The notes below the pieces were generated by a model. The model made no database searches. It was not told the DNA's origin and saw nothing but the letters and a program-made list of their open reading frames with translations. A stretch of DNA of 38,786 bases, taken from positions 1 through 38,786 of the forward strand of contig NZ_VZRB01000052.1 of the NCBI RefSeq assembly GCF_008806595.1. The letters are read 5' to 3'. Below are positions 8,328 to 15,746 of the stretch, piece by piece (position 1 is the first letter of the stretch; the number at the start of each line of letters is the position of its first letter). This DNA comes from Streptomyces luteolifulvus. Lineage in GTDB: Bacteria; Actinomycetota; Actinomycetes; Streptomycetales; Streptomycetaceae. A program made the position numbers and the translations under genes.

Positions 8328-8930
8328 TCAGCGCGGCTTGAGGCCGTGGAGGAGGTGGTGGATCAGGGCGTCGACGCCGTTCAGGGCCGCCTCGGGGGTG
8401 AGCATGGCGTTGGCGGTGAGGGTGGCGGTGCCGTGCAGGGCGGCGGCTGCGACGAGGGTGATCTGGTCGGGGTCGCCCGGCACGATCTCGCCGCGCTGCT
8501 GGGCGTCCGCGATCAGGCGGTGCAGGGAGCCCACGGTCCGGTCGACGGCGGCGGCCATCTGCTCGGAGGTGTCCGGTTCGTGCTTGCGGGCGTACATGAG
8601 CTCCAGCAGCGCGGCGTTGTCGATGGCGAAGCGGAGGTAGGCGCGGGCGAGTGCGGTGAGCCGCGCTTCCAGGGGGAGGGCCGGGTCGTCGGCCGCGTCG
8701 AGGGTCTGGGCCAGCCGGTCGTAACCGGTGAGGGCCAGGGCGTCGAGCAGGGCCTGCTTGTCCTTGAAGTGGCGGCCGGGGGCGGCGTGGCTCACACCGG
8801 TGTCGCGGGCCAGTTCGCGCAGGGAGAGGGCGGCGGTCCCCCTGGTGCGCAGGGTGCGCTCGGCGCTGGTCAGCAGGGCGGCGCGCAGGTCTCCATGGTG
8901 GTAGGGGCGGCTCTCGGGCATGCGCACCAT
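8328..8930 (-). CDS. TetR/AcrR family transcriptional regulator
   Basis: A 200-residue repressor-type protein. The N-terminal helix-turn-helix covers about residues 11-58, with the familiar LRELARDTGVSHAAPGRHF recognition region. The rest is an all-helical ligand domain. It is divergent from the SDR gene, with 90 bp between them containing inverted repeats, so it most likely controls that gene and itself. The open frame starts at ATG 8930; ATG 8921 (MPESRPYHHG) is equally possible, and an ATCGTA/TACGAT hexamer just upstream would make that start nearly leaderless. The ligand is unknown. Confidence 0.93.
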   Translation of the reverse strand: MVRMPESRPYHHGDLRAALLTSAERTLRTRGTAALSLRELARDTGVSHAAPGRHFKDKQALLDALALTGYDRLAQTLDAADDPALPLEARLTALARAYLRFAIDNAALLELMYARKHEPDTSEQMAAAVDRTVGSLHRLIADAQQRGEIVPGDPDQITLVAAAALHGTATLTANAMLTPEAALNGVDALIHHLLHGLKPR

Positions 8931-8946
8931 CGTAACTCGATGTTGA

Positions 8947-8969
8947 CGGCGCCATCATTGGTGGCGCCG
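8947..8969. promoter_or_regulatory. inverted repeat, candidate TetR operator 1
   Basis: CGGCGCCA (8947-8954) and TGGCGCCG (8962-8969) form perfect 8-bp arms around a 7-nt centre. It lies between the divergent tetR and SDR genes, where an autoregulatory site is expected. Confidence 0.55.
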
Positions 8970-8984
8970 CCCTCGTTGTTGTCA

Positions 8985-9013
8985 TTGACAGCATTGTAGT
9001 CAGCGCCTACATT
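8985..9013 (+). promoter_or_regulatory. promoter of the SDR gene with overlapping operator-like repeat
   Basis: TTGACA (8985-8990), a 17-nt spacer and TACATT (9008-9013) match the housekeeping sigma consensus closely. Transcription should begin about 7 nt later, at or next to ATG 9021, so the mRNA would be leaderless. TGTAG (8995-8999) and CTACA (9007-9011) form an inverted repeat lying over the spacer and -10 box, where a bound TetR dimer would block polymerase. Confidence 0.7.
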
Positions 9014-9020
9014 GAGGCGC

Positions 9021-9944
9021 ATGGCTGACAAGAATGACCTGCGTAAGTGGAACGCGAGCCGGATGCCGGACCTCTCCGGCCGTAGGGCCGTCGTCACCGG
9101 CGCCAACAGCGGCATCGGACTCGTCGCCGCGGGCGAGCTGGCCCGCGCGGGCGCGCATGTCGTGTTCGCCGTACGGGACCTGGAGCGGGGCCGGGCGGCA
9201 GCGGCGACGGTGACCGGCAGTACGGAGGTGCGGCGCCTCGACCTCGCCGATCTCTCCTCCGTACGGGAGTTCGCCGGCTCCTGGGACGGTCCGCTGGACC
9301 TGCTGATCAACAACGCGGGCGTGATGATGATCCCGCAGCAGCGGACCAGGGACGGCTTCGAGATGCAGTTCGGCACGAACCATCTGGGCCACTTCGCCCT
9401 GACCAACCTGCTGCTGCCGTATGTCACCGACCGGGTTGTCACCGTCGCCTCCGGCGCCCACCGCTGGGGCGACGCAGTGATCCGGTTCGACGATCTGAAC
9501 ATGACCGCGCACTACGACCCGCAGCGTGCCTACGCCCAGTCCAAGCTGGCGAACCTGCTGTTCACGCTCGATCTGCAGCGCCGCCTCACGGAATCCGGCT
9601 CGCCCGTCCGGGCCCTGGCGGCCCACCCCGGGTACGCGGCCACCAACCTCCAGAGCCACGCGGCGAATCCGGTCGCCCGCGTCCTCATGCGGTTCGGCAA
9701 CACGTTCCTCGCCCAGGACGACAAGGCCGGCGCCCTCCCGACCCTCTACGCCGCGACCCAGGACCTCCCCGGCGCGAGCTACGTCGGCCCCGACGGCCTC
9801 GGCGAGATGCGCGGCGCCCCCACACTCGTGGGCCGCACACCCGCAGCAAGCGACCCGGCAGCGGCGCGCCGCCTGTGGACAGCCTCTGAGGAGCTGACGA
9901 ACACGGCCTTCCCCCTGGTGACCACACCGTCGACAACGGCGTGA
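9021..9944 (+). CDS. short-chain dehydrogenase/reductase (SDR), retinol-dehydrogenase-like
   Basis: A 307-residue NAD(P)-dependent oxidoreductase. The Rossmann nucleotide motif TGANSGIG is at residues 26-33, NNAG at 97-100, the catalytic Ser near 144, and the YxxxK pair at Tyr171/Lys175 (YAQSK). This layout and length match the group annotated as retinol dehydrogenase or oxidoreductase; the natural substrate is unknown. I chose ATG 9021 because it follows the promoter by 7 nt and no ribosome binding site is needed. It is divergent from tetR and likely its target. An upstream in-frame TTG at 9012 falls inside the -10 box and is rejected. Confidence 0.93.
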   Translation: MADKNDLRKWNASRMPDLSGRRAVVTGANSGIGLVAAGELARAGAHVVFAVRDLERGRAAAATVTGSTEVRRLDLADLSSVREFAGSWDGPLDLLINNAGVMMIPQQRTRDGFEMQFGTNHLGHFALTNLLLPYVTDRVVTVASGAHRWGDAVIRFDDLNMTAHYDPQRAYAQSKLANLLFTLDLQRRLTESGSPVRALAAHPGYAATNLQSHAANPVARVLMRFGNTFLAQDDKAGALPTLYAATQDLPGASYVGPDGLGEMRGAPTLVGRTPAASDPAAARRLWTASEELTNTAFPLVTTPSTTA

Positions 9945-10051
9945 CCTCGCACCCCACTTGCACACCGGCCGGCATGATCACCCCGTAGTCCGGGCGCCGC
10001 CCCTACACTGAGCTGGGCGACGGACTCCGGGGCGGCGAGGGGCGGTTGACG

Positions 10052-11053
10052 GTGCGTAAGGCATGGATCGTGGCGACCGTTGCTGTCGGCTCCGCGCTCT
10101 CCTTCGTGATGCTGCTCGTCATCGGGGTCTACATCGTCGCCGGAAACCTCGTCAACGGGGCGGGCGGTGGCACCAAAGCGCTGGCCAAGGGGGCGGTGCC
10201 CGCCGCGTATCAGAGGCTTGTGCAGAAGTGGGGCAATCTGTGCCCCGCCATCAACCCCGCACTGCTCGCCGCCCAGCTCTACCAGGAGAGCGGGTTCAAT
10301 CCGAACGCCAAGAGCGCGGCCGCCGCGCAGGGCATAGCGCAGTTCATCCCGGGGACTTGGGCCACGCACGGCATCGACGGCGACGGGGACGGCGACCGCG
10401 ACGTATGGGATCCGAACGATGCGATTCCGTCGGCGGCGTCCTACGACTGCAAGCTCGCCTCGTACGTCAAGGACGTTCCCGGGAACCTGACCGAAAACAT
10501 GCTGGCTTCGTACAACGCGGGGGCCTACGCGGTCATCAAGTACGGGGGCGTGCCGCCGTACAGCGAGACCAAGAACTACGTGAAGACGATCACGACCCTG
10601 GAGGAGAGCTTCGCCGCTCCCGTCAACCGGGTCGATCCCTCCAAACAGGCCGCGGGAGCCATCTACTACGCGCAGAAGAAGCTCGGCACGCCCTATCTCT
10701 GGGGCGGCGAGGGCACGCCTGAGCAGGGCGGACGGTTCGACTGCTCGGGGCTGACCCAGGCCGCGTACGACAGTGTCGGCATCACGCTGCCCCGGGTCGC
10801 CAACGATCAGTACAACGCGGGGCCGCACCCCGCGCGGGACGAGCTGCTGCCCGGCGATCTGGTGTTCTTCTCGGACGACCTCACCAATTCCCGGGCCATC
10901 CGGCATGTGGGGATCTACGTGGGCGGCGGCTACATGATCGACGCTCCGCGCACGGGCGCCGTGATCCGGTTCGACCCGATCGACACCCCCGACTACTTCG
11001 GAGCCACCCGGGTCACCGAAGATGGCGCGAAAGCACTGCCCACGACGGTCTGA
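10052..11053 (+). CDS. bifunctional peptidoglycan hydrolase: lytic transglycosylase (SLT) + NlpC/P60
   Basis: A 333-residue cell-wall enzyme. Residues 5-31 are a membrane anchor or signal. The SLT domain (about 50-190) has the catalytic Glu79 in ESGFNP, then AQGIAQFIPGTW and a YNAG motif at 154-157; it cuts glycan strands. The NlpC/P60 domain (about 198-325) has the nucleophile Cys231 in RFDCSG and His285 in RHVGIYV; it cuts stem peptides. GTG 10052 is preferred because GAGGGG lies 9 nt upstream; a TTG at 10046 is too close to it. Gram-positive conjugation systems use this same two-domain enzyme to open the wall, so it may serve the T4SS-like operon, but it is on the other strand with unrelated genes between. 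Confidence 0.93.
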   Translation: MRKAWIVATVAVGSALSFVMLLVIGVYIVAGNLVNGAGGGTKALAKGAVPAAYQRLVQKWGNLCPAINPALLAAQLYQESGFNPNAKSAAAAQGIAQFIPGTWATHGIDGDGDGDRDVWDPNDAIPSAASYDCKLASYVKDVPGNLTENMLASYNAGAYAVIKYGGVPPYSETKNYVKTITTLEESFAAPVNRVDPSKQAAGAIYYAQKKLGTPYLWGGEGTPEQGGRFDCSGLTQAAYDSVGITLPRVANDQYNAGPHPARDELLPGDLVFFSDDLTNSRAIRHVGIYVGGGYMIDAPRTGAVIRFDPIDTPDYFGATRVTEDGAKALPTTV

Positions 11054-11142
11054 ACCAACCCGAAACCACCACACACCCACCCCCTGAGCTGCGGCGATGA
11101 ATCTCTCTTCGATAACGTCTGCGTGATCATTCGGTGGAGTGC

Positions 11143-11169
11143 GGAACGTATCAACAGGGGCCGTGCGTT
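11143..11169 (+). promoter_or_regulatory. possible ECF-sigma promoter of the PAP2 gene
   Basis: GGAAC at 11143-11147 and GTT at 11167-11169 are 19 nt apart, similar to the GGAAT-N18/19-GTT pattern of the SigR class. It lies 40 nt before the PAP2 start. The sites are short, so chance is a real possibility. Confidence 0.3.
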
Positions 11170-11208
11170 TCTGGTGACGTAGCCGACGACGTAAGGGGCC
11201 GCAGCACC

Positions 11209-11916
11209 ATGGCTGGACTCGCCGCATCCGGGTCGAACCCCGACGTCGACCTGCTCTTCGACATCAATGGCCTGGCCAAGGACGCGCCGAGCTGGTTCGA
11301 CCGCGTCCTGCCGTACATCGGGGAGTACGGACTGCCGCTGGCCATGGTGCTGCTCGTGGTGTGGTGCTGGTGGTCCGTGCGGCGGCGCGGTGGTCAGGAC
11401 GCGGCCTCCTCCGTCGCCGCGCTGGTGTGGGCGCCGCTGGCGGCCGCGATCGCGGTGCTGGTGAACGTGCCGATACGCGAGTTCGTGGAACGTCCCCGGC
11501 CCTTCCTCGACCATCAGGGACTCGACGTCCTGGTGTCCGGGAAGACCGACTACTCCTTTGTGAGCGATCACGCGACGATCACCATGGCGATGGCGGTCGG
11601 ACTCTTCGTGGCCAACCGGAAGTTCGGGCTCGCCGGGATCGGACTGGCGCTGCTGGAAGGCTTCTGCCGGGTCTACATGGGCGTGCACTACCCGACGGAC
11701 GTGGTCGGCGGGTTCGCGCTCGGCACGGCTGTCGCGCTGCTGCTGTCCCCGCCGGCGATGGCCCTGCTGACACCGGTGACCAAGGCGGTCGAACGGTCCC
11801 CGCGGGCCGGGTGGTTCATCCGGTCGCGGGGGCGGTCGTACGACGGTCAGGACGCGGTGATCCCGGGGGCGCGGAAGGAAACCGCGGGGGCAGCGGAAAA
11901 GGACTTGGCGGCGTAG
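11209..11916 (+). CDS. PAP2 family membrane phosphatase, BcrC-like
   Basis: A 235-residue membrane phosphatase, likely acting on a lipid pyrophosphate such as undecaprenyl pyrophosphate. The three PAP2 signature parts are present: Arg90 and Arg95-Pro96 in REFVERPRP, SxxSDH at 116-121, and Arg154...His160...Asp164 in RVYMGVHYPTD. Membrane segments are near 40-57, 70-87, 122-137, 140-155 and 166-190. ATG 11209 is chosen because AAGGGG lies about 10 nt upstream. The last 40 residues are a charged tail. With the upstream hydrolase it suggests a local cell-envelope theme. The lipid substrate is inferred from the family only. Confidence 0.9.
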   Translation: MAGLAASGSNPDVDLLFDINGLAKDAPSWFDRVLPYIGEYGLPLAMVLLVVWCWWSVRRRGGQDAASSVAALVWAPLAAAIAVLVNVPIREFVERPRPFLDHQGLDVLVSGKTDYSFVSDHATITMAMAVGLFVANRKFGLAGIGLALLEGFCRVYMGVHYPTDVVGGFALGTAVALLLSPPAMALLTPVTKAVERSPRAGWFIRSRGRSYDGQDAVIPGARKETAGAAEKDLAA

Positions 11917-11946
11917 GTCACCGGCCGCCGTTGCTCCGCCGTCACC

Positions 11947-13503
11947 TCACAGCGCCTGCGGATACGTGAAGACCCGATTCGGGTCGTACTGCTTCTTCAG
12001 ACGCGTCAGCCGGGCCGCCGCATCCCCGTAGTACGCCTTCCGCCAGTCCCTCAGGGTCGGGTCCGAGTAGTTCTGGTAGGCCGCGCCGGAGGTGTGCGGC
12101 TTCATCGCGTCGTGCGCCGACGTCAGCCACGACTGGGCCGTCGAGCCCGTGGTGCCCGCGCGCCAGGACGCGATGTACTGGGCGAGCATGCGGGAGCGGC
12201 GGTGGACGAAGGCCGTGGCCGTGGGGGAGACGCGGTTGACCGCGCCGCCGAGGGCCGTGAGGGCGATGCTGCCCGAGCCGCCCCGCACTCCCCTGATCTG
12301 CGTGAGCAGAGACTGGATGCCCGCCGCGGACAGCGAGCGGTCGAAGAAGTCCGACCTCGCCGCGTAGGTCTCCCGGCCCAGCGCGCCCTGCGGGGAGCGG
12401 CCGGGGGTCGTGCCGGGCAGATGGCACTGGGCGTCGTTCGTGTACGAGGAGCAGCCGGCGTAGATCTCCATCGCCTCCTCGTAGCCGCGGCGCCTCAGCG
12501 ACACGCTGGTCGCGTCGGCGCCGACCCTGGCGGCCAGGCGGTCCACCGCGTTCTGGAGTTCGCCGTAGGTGCCGAGGGAGAAGGCGGCGACGGACACCGT
12601 GGGCGTCCCGCCGGCGTAGTTGGCCAGGTGCAGGGACGACCAGATCTCGTCCGGCTGGGCCGGGCCCCACTCCTGCCACGCCTTCACCACCGCGGCGGCC
12701 TTCGCCCACGGCCAGTTCAGATAGGCGGTCACGGCCTGCGGGGCGGGGTGGGTCCTGAAGTGCAGCTCGGTGACGATGCCGAAGTTGCCGTTGCCCGCGC
12801 CGCGCAGGGCCCAGAAGAGGTCCTTGTTCTCCGTGGCGTTGGCGGTGAGCTGTTTGCCGTCCGCCGTGATCAGGGTCGCCTGGGTGAGGCTGTCGCAGGT
12901 CAGCCCGTACGCGCGGGACACCACACCGTGGCCGCCGCCGAGTACCAGGCCGGAGACGCCGACCGTCGGGCACGAGCCGGCGGGTATGGTCACGCCCTTC
13001 GCGGCCAGCGCGCGGTAGACGTCGATCAGCTTGGCGCCGGCGCCGATGACGGCGGAGCTGCCCGAGGAACGGACGCGGTTGAGCTTCGAGACGTCGATGA
13101 TCAGTCGGCCGTTGCCGGAGGACCAGCCGCCGTAGGAATGGCCGCCGTTGCGGATCGCCACGCGGATGTGATGGGCGCGGGCGTAGGCGAGGGTGGTGCG
13201 GATGTCGTCGGCGTGGGCGACGTAGGCGACCGCGGCGGGCTTCAGGGCGTCGAAGCGGGTGTTGTAGAGCTGTCGGGCCGCTGCCCACTTGGCGTCGCCG
13301 GGGCGGACGAGTACGCCGTCCAGGTCGCGGGCGAGGGCCGTCCAGTTGGCGGGGGCGGAGGCGGAGGCGGCGGTGGAGCGGGCGGAGAGGCCGGTGGTGT
13401 TGTTCGTGGCGGTCGCGTCGGCGGGGGTGCCGGGCTTGCAGGCGGCTGTCGCCAGGGCCGTGATGGCGGCTGTGCCGCCACCGATGAACGTACGCCGTTC
13501 CAT
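11947..13503 (-). CDS. FAD-binding oxidoreductase, berberine bridge enzyme type, putative lipoprotein
   Basis: A 518-residue secreted flavoenzyme. The N-terminus has a twin Arg (MERRTF) and a lipobox-like TAAC with Cys22, so it is probably Tat-exported and lipid-anchored. The FAD domain (about 85-265) has His122 in RNGGHSYGG, the usual flavin attachment site, and Cys178 in AGSCPTVG, matching the second attachment site of bicovalent enzymes. The C-terminal BBE segment ends with YYG...LKKQYDPNRVF, which closes the FAD pocket. Such enzymes oxidise sugars or alkaloid-like metabolites; the substrate is unknown. ATG 13503 starts right at the signal sequence; a longer Arg/Pro-rich upstream frame is not believable. 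Confidence 0.92.
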   Translation of the reverse strand: MERRTFIGGGTAAITALATAACKPGTPADATATNNTTGLSARSTAASASAPANWTALARDLDGVLVRPGDAKWAAARQLYNTRFDALKPAAVAYVAHADDIRTTLAYARAHHIRVAIRNGGHSYGGWSSGNGRLIIDVSKLNRVRSSGSSAVIGAGAKLIDVYRALAAKGVTIPAGSCPTVGVSGLVLGGGHGVVSRAYGLTCDSLTQATLITADGKQLTANATENKDLFWALRGAGNGNFGIVTELHFRTHPAPQAVTAYLNWPWAKAAAVVKAWQEWGPAQPDEIWSSLHLANYAGGTPTVSVAAFSLGTYGELQNAVDRLAARVGADATSVSLRRRGYEEAMEIYAGCSSYTNDAQCHLPGTTPGRSPQGALGRETYAARSDFFDRSLSAAGIQSLLTQIRGVRGGSGSIALTALGGAVNRVSPTATAFVHRRSRMLAQYIASWRAGTTGSTAQSWLTSAHDAMKPHTSGAAYQNYSDPTLRDWRKAYYGDAAARLTRLKKQYDPNRVFTYPQAL

Positions 13504-13771
13504 GTCTCCGTGCCTTCCGTCGGCCTGCGGCTTTCTTGGAACGAGACGGGTCCCCGGGGTGGGGGGTTCCAAGGGCCGGTGGCCGTGGGCCGAGTCTGAA
13601 GGGTGCGCGGCGCTGATGCCAAGGGCGTGGGGGCGGGGGCGTGAGCGGCACCCGGCGTCGGGGCTGGGGCTGGGCGGTAAGTCGCGCGGCCCGGCGCTGG
13701 CGGGGTGCCGCCCGCGCCCACCCGTGCCGCCCCGGCGGCACAGCTGCCCGCGGCTTGCGTTGCCTGGTGGG
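13504..13771. other. intergenic region, nothing recognised
   Basis: These 268 very GC-rich bases lie upstream of the flavoenzyme and downstream of the small Cys/His protein gene. I see no gene, clear promoter or strong hairpin. It probably carries the flavoenzyme promoter on the minus strand. Confidence 0.3.
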
Positions 13772-13942
13772 TCAGTGTCCTGTGTGGTCCTGCGCGTCCG
13801 CTCTCGCCAGGCTTCTTGCTCTTCGGGCCGGGCCCCGCCAGCCGCAGGTGCAGTGGGCCACGCAGAAGCGGCCCTGTTCGACCGTCGTCGTGCGGTGTTC
13901 CGTAGGTTCCTCGCCCGGGCCGGTCCCGTCCTGCTGCGCCAC
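13772..13942 (-). CDS. 56-residue Cys/His-rich small protein, possible zinc ribbon
   Basis: The product starts at GTG 13942 and has a flexible acidic N-terminus, then Cys27, His30, Cys31 and Cys33 in RFCVAHCTCGW, a basic helix WRGPARRARSLARADA, and His53 and His56 at the end. The clustered Cys and His residues suggest metal binding, and the basic stretch suggests nucleic acid contact. I have the impression that similar short CGWRGPARRA proteins occur in other Streptomyces, but I cannot check. No clear ribosome binding site is visible. A TAACGT hexamer a few bases upstream on the minus strand could make the message leaderless. The function is unknown. Confidence 0.6.
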   Translation of the reverse strand: MAQQDGTGPGEEPTEHRTTTVEQGRFCVAHCTCGWRGPARRARSLARADAQDHTGH

Positions 13943-14031
13943 GCCGGCAACGTTACCCAGGCCAGGTAAAGGGCCGGTATGCGCGTGACGGGCCTCCCTA
14001 CTGGTCGTTAACCGGAACGACAGGGGGCCTC

Positions 14032-14907
14032 GTGACGGACGTACCGGCTGGGGGTAGGCAGGAGATGGCGGAGCGGCAGCAGCGGCAGCGGCGGGTGGCC
14101 GGCGGGGTCGTCGTGGGGCTCGTGGTCTGTGTCGGTGTCGGAGCGAGCGGATGCGCCGGCAGCGGGGCCGCCGCCGAGGATTCCCGTGCCGCGGCCGATC
14201 CGGTCCAGGTGCTGCACCGGGCCGCCGACGCCCTCGTGGACGCCGGGAGTTCAAAGGCGCGTACGTCGATGGAGATGGCCACCGGTGGGACAAGGGTGAC
14301 CATTCGGGGCGAAGGCGTCTACGACTACACAAGGCAGCTCGGGCGGCTGAAGGTGCTGCTGCCGCAGGACCCGGCGGGGACGAGTGAGCATCGGCACATC
14401 ACCGAACTCCTCGCTCCCGGCGCCCTGTTCATGAAGAACCGGGGCGCGGGCGTGCCCGCCGACAAATGGGTGCGGGTCGACACGGCCACGCTGTCGGACG
14501 GGAACCTGGTGACCGGCGGGGCCACCGACCCGTACACGGCCGCCGAGGTGCTGCGCGGGACGCGGGCGGCGACGTATGTGGGAAGCACCGCGGTCGGCGG
14601 GACCGAGGTGCGGCACTACCGCGGCACCGCCGATCTCGCGGTGGCGGCGAAGGGCGCCTCGAAGGGCGTGCGGCAGTCGCTGGAGGCGGCGGCGAAAGGG
14701 TTCGCCACCGCCCGGGTTCCGTTCGACGTCTACCTCGACGACCAGGGGCGCATCCGCAAGATCCGGCATCGGTTCAGCTTCGTCAACGGGCAGCGGAAGG
14801 GCCCGGTCGCGGTCGCCTCGACGCTGCTGCTGTACGACTTCGGGGCGCGCGTGGACGTACGGCTGCCGAAGGACGGGGACATCTACGCGGGCAAGATCGC
14901 CGAGTGA
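14032..14907 (+). CDS. LppX/LprAFG-like lipoprotein
   Basis: A 291-residue lipoprotein. A hydrophobic signal at about residues 22-38 ends in the lipobox ASGC with Cys41. The mature part has the pattern of the LppX_LprAFG / LolA-like half-barrel fold: an early helix with LHRAADAL, then alternating strands and a DVYLDDQGRIRKI strand pair. Members bind lipids at the outer face of the membrane; the ligand here is unknown. GTG 14032 has AGGGGG 4 nt upstream, which is rather close; ATG 14065 is an alternative that would still keep the whole signal. The gene stands alone on the plus strand. Confidence 0.82.
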   Translation: MTDVPAGGRQEMAERQQRQRRVAGGVVVGLVVCVGVGASGCAGSGAAAEDSRAAADPVQVLHRAADALVDAGSSKARTSMEMATGGTRVTIRGEGVYDYTRQLGRLKVLLPQDPAGTSEHRHITELLAPGALFMKNRGAGVPADKWVRVDTATLSDGNLVTGGATDPYTAAEVLRGTRAATYVGSTAVGGTEVRHYRGTADLAVAAKGASKGVRQSLEAAAKGFATARVPFDVYLDDQGRIRKIRHRFSFVNGQRKGPVAVASTLLLYDFGARVDVRLPKDGDIYAGKIAE

Positions 14908-15006
14908 GCGGCGGGTATCTGTCGGCGAGAACTAGCCCTTACGTGCCATGCGCGGTGTGTAGGCCGCTCCCTACTCTAGGAAGTCGGTGACGGCAGAGAA
15001 GAGGTG

Positions 15007-15183
15007 ATGCACGTGGCTCCGGTCGGCGGTACGGCGGTTCAGGACCACGTGGCCCTCGCCGAGATCGAGCTGTGCGGAGAGCTGATCATCGCGGCCTCGG
15101 CCGCCGACGAGGACCGGCTCAGCCTGGAGAGCATCGACGAGGTGCTGAAAGTGGCCGAAGAGCGAGGCGCCTCCGGCGGTTGA
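15007..15183 (+). CDS. conserved-looking 58-residue protein of unknown function
   Basis: This small gene encodes 58 residues beginning MHVAPVGGTA. A strong GAAGAGG ribosome binding site is just upstream of ATG 15007. The protein is acidic and mostly helical: an ELCGELIIAA segment, then ADEDRLSLESIDEVLKVAEER. I recognise no domain. Codon third positions are strongly G/C, as in its neighbours, which supports a real gene. It ends convergent with csoR, with a small GC hairpin between them. It may act with the upstream lipoprotein or independently. Confidence 0.72.
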   Translation: MHVAPVGGTAVQDHVALAEIELCGELIIAASAADEDRLSLESIDEVLKVAEERGASGG

Positions 15184-15205
15184 GCCGGGGGCTGCCCCCT
15201 CTCCT

Positions 15206-15223
15206 CCCCGCCCTGGTGCGGGG
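15206..15223. terminator. weak hairpin between convergent genes
   Basis: CCCCGC (15206-15211) pairs with GCGGGG (15218-15223) around a 6-nt loop, between the 58-residue gene and csoR. There is no T tract. It may end transcription from both sides, as U-less hairpins often do in Streptomyces. Confidence 0.35.
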
Positions 15224-15232
15224 TGGCCGAAT

Positions 15233-15601
15233 TCATGTCCTCAGCAGCCGGCCGATCGCCTTCGTCGCCTCCTCCACCTTCGCGTCGATCTCGTCGCCGC
15301 CCTTGAGGGCCGCGTCGGCGACGCAGTGGCGCAGATGTTCCTCCAGAAGCTGGAGGGCGAAGGACTGCAGGGCCTTGGTGGAGGCGGACACCTGGGTCAG
15401 TATGTCGATGCAGTAGACGTCCTCCTCGACCATCCGCTGCAGCCCGCGGATCTGGCCCTCGATACGGCGCAGCCGCTTGAGGTGTTCGTCCTTCTGTTTG
15501 TGGTAACCGTGCACTCCGCGGTCGTGGTCCGTCACCACGTCCGGGCCCGCTTCCTCGACGGCTGCGGAGGGCGCTCCTGCGCCGGCCTCGGTGGTCGTCA
15601 T
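15233..15601 (-). CDS. csoR: copper-sensing repressor CsoR
   Basis: A 122-residue CsoR-family repressor that releases DNA when it binds Cu(I). The copper ligands fit exactly: Cys64, His89 and Cys93 have the spacing C-x24-H-x3-C of the family. The DUF156 core begins with a KRLRRIEGQIRGLQRM helix at about 42-57. The first 35 residues are a disordered extension, as in Streptomyces members. A matching operator lies 14 nt upstream of the start. No copper transporter or chaperone gene is nearby, so it probably acts on distant genes. I recall the S. coelicolor equivalent being SCO4136. Confidence 0.93.
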   Translation of the reverse strand: MTTTEAGAGAPSAAVEEAGPDVVTDHDRGVHGYHKQKDEHLKRLRRIEGQIRGLQRMVEEDVYCIDILTQVSASTKALQSFALQLLEEHLRHCVADAALKGGDEIDAKVEEATKAIGRLLRT

Positions 15602-15615
15602 CGCGTCCTCCAGAC

Positions 15616-15636
15616 ATATACCCCTACTGGGTATAT
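15616..15636. promoter_or_regulatory. CsoR operator
   Basis: ATATACCC (15616-15623) and GGGTATAT (15629-15636) are perfect 8-bp arms around CTACT. This TACCC-N5-GGGTA layout is the known CsoR site. It lies immediately before csoR, so the gene is probably self-controlled. A further half-site GGGTATAC follows at about 15653-15660. Confidence 0.85.
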
Positions 15637-15724
15637 CGTACCGAACTTTGGCGGGTATACGGCCTGTGGTCGTTGCCCTACGCAGCGGCTGGACTGGACC
15701 ACCGGTCGGCCCCCGTGCTCATCA

Positions 15725-15746
15725 CAGTGTCCGATGGGTGACACTG
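15725..15746. promoter_or_regulatory. inverted repeat upstream of the DUF47-pit operon
   Basis: CAGTGTC (15725-15731) and GACACTG (15740-15746) are perfect 7-bp arms with an 8-nt centre, about 80 nt before the DUF47 start. It could be an operator of the phosphate-uptake operon. It does not look like a PHO box or a CsoR site, and no binding protein can be named. Confidence 0.45.

Noticed and set aside
13504..13771. Longer N-terminus for the flavoenzyme reaching upstream to about 13950
   Set aside because: The added residues are Arg/Pro-rich, would place the signal sequence inside the protein, and would overlap the small Cys/His gene.
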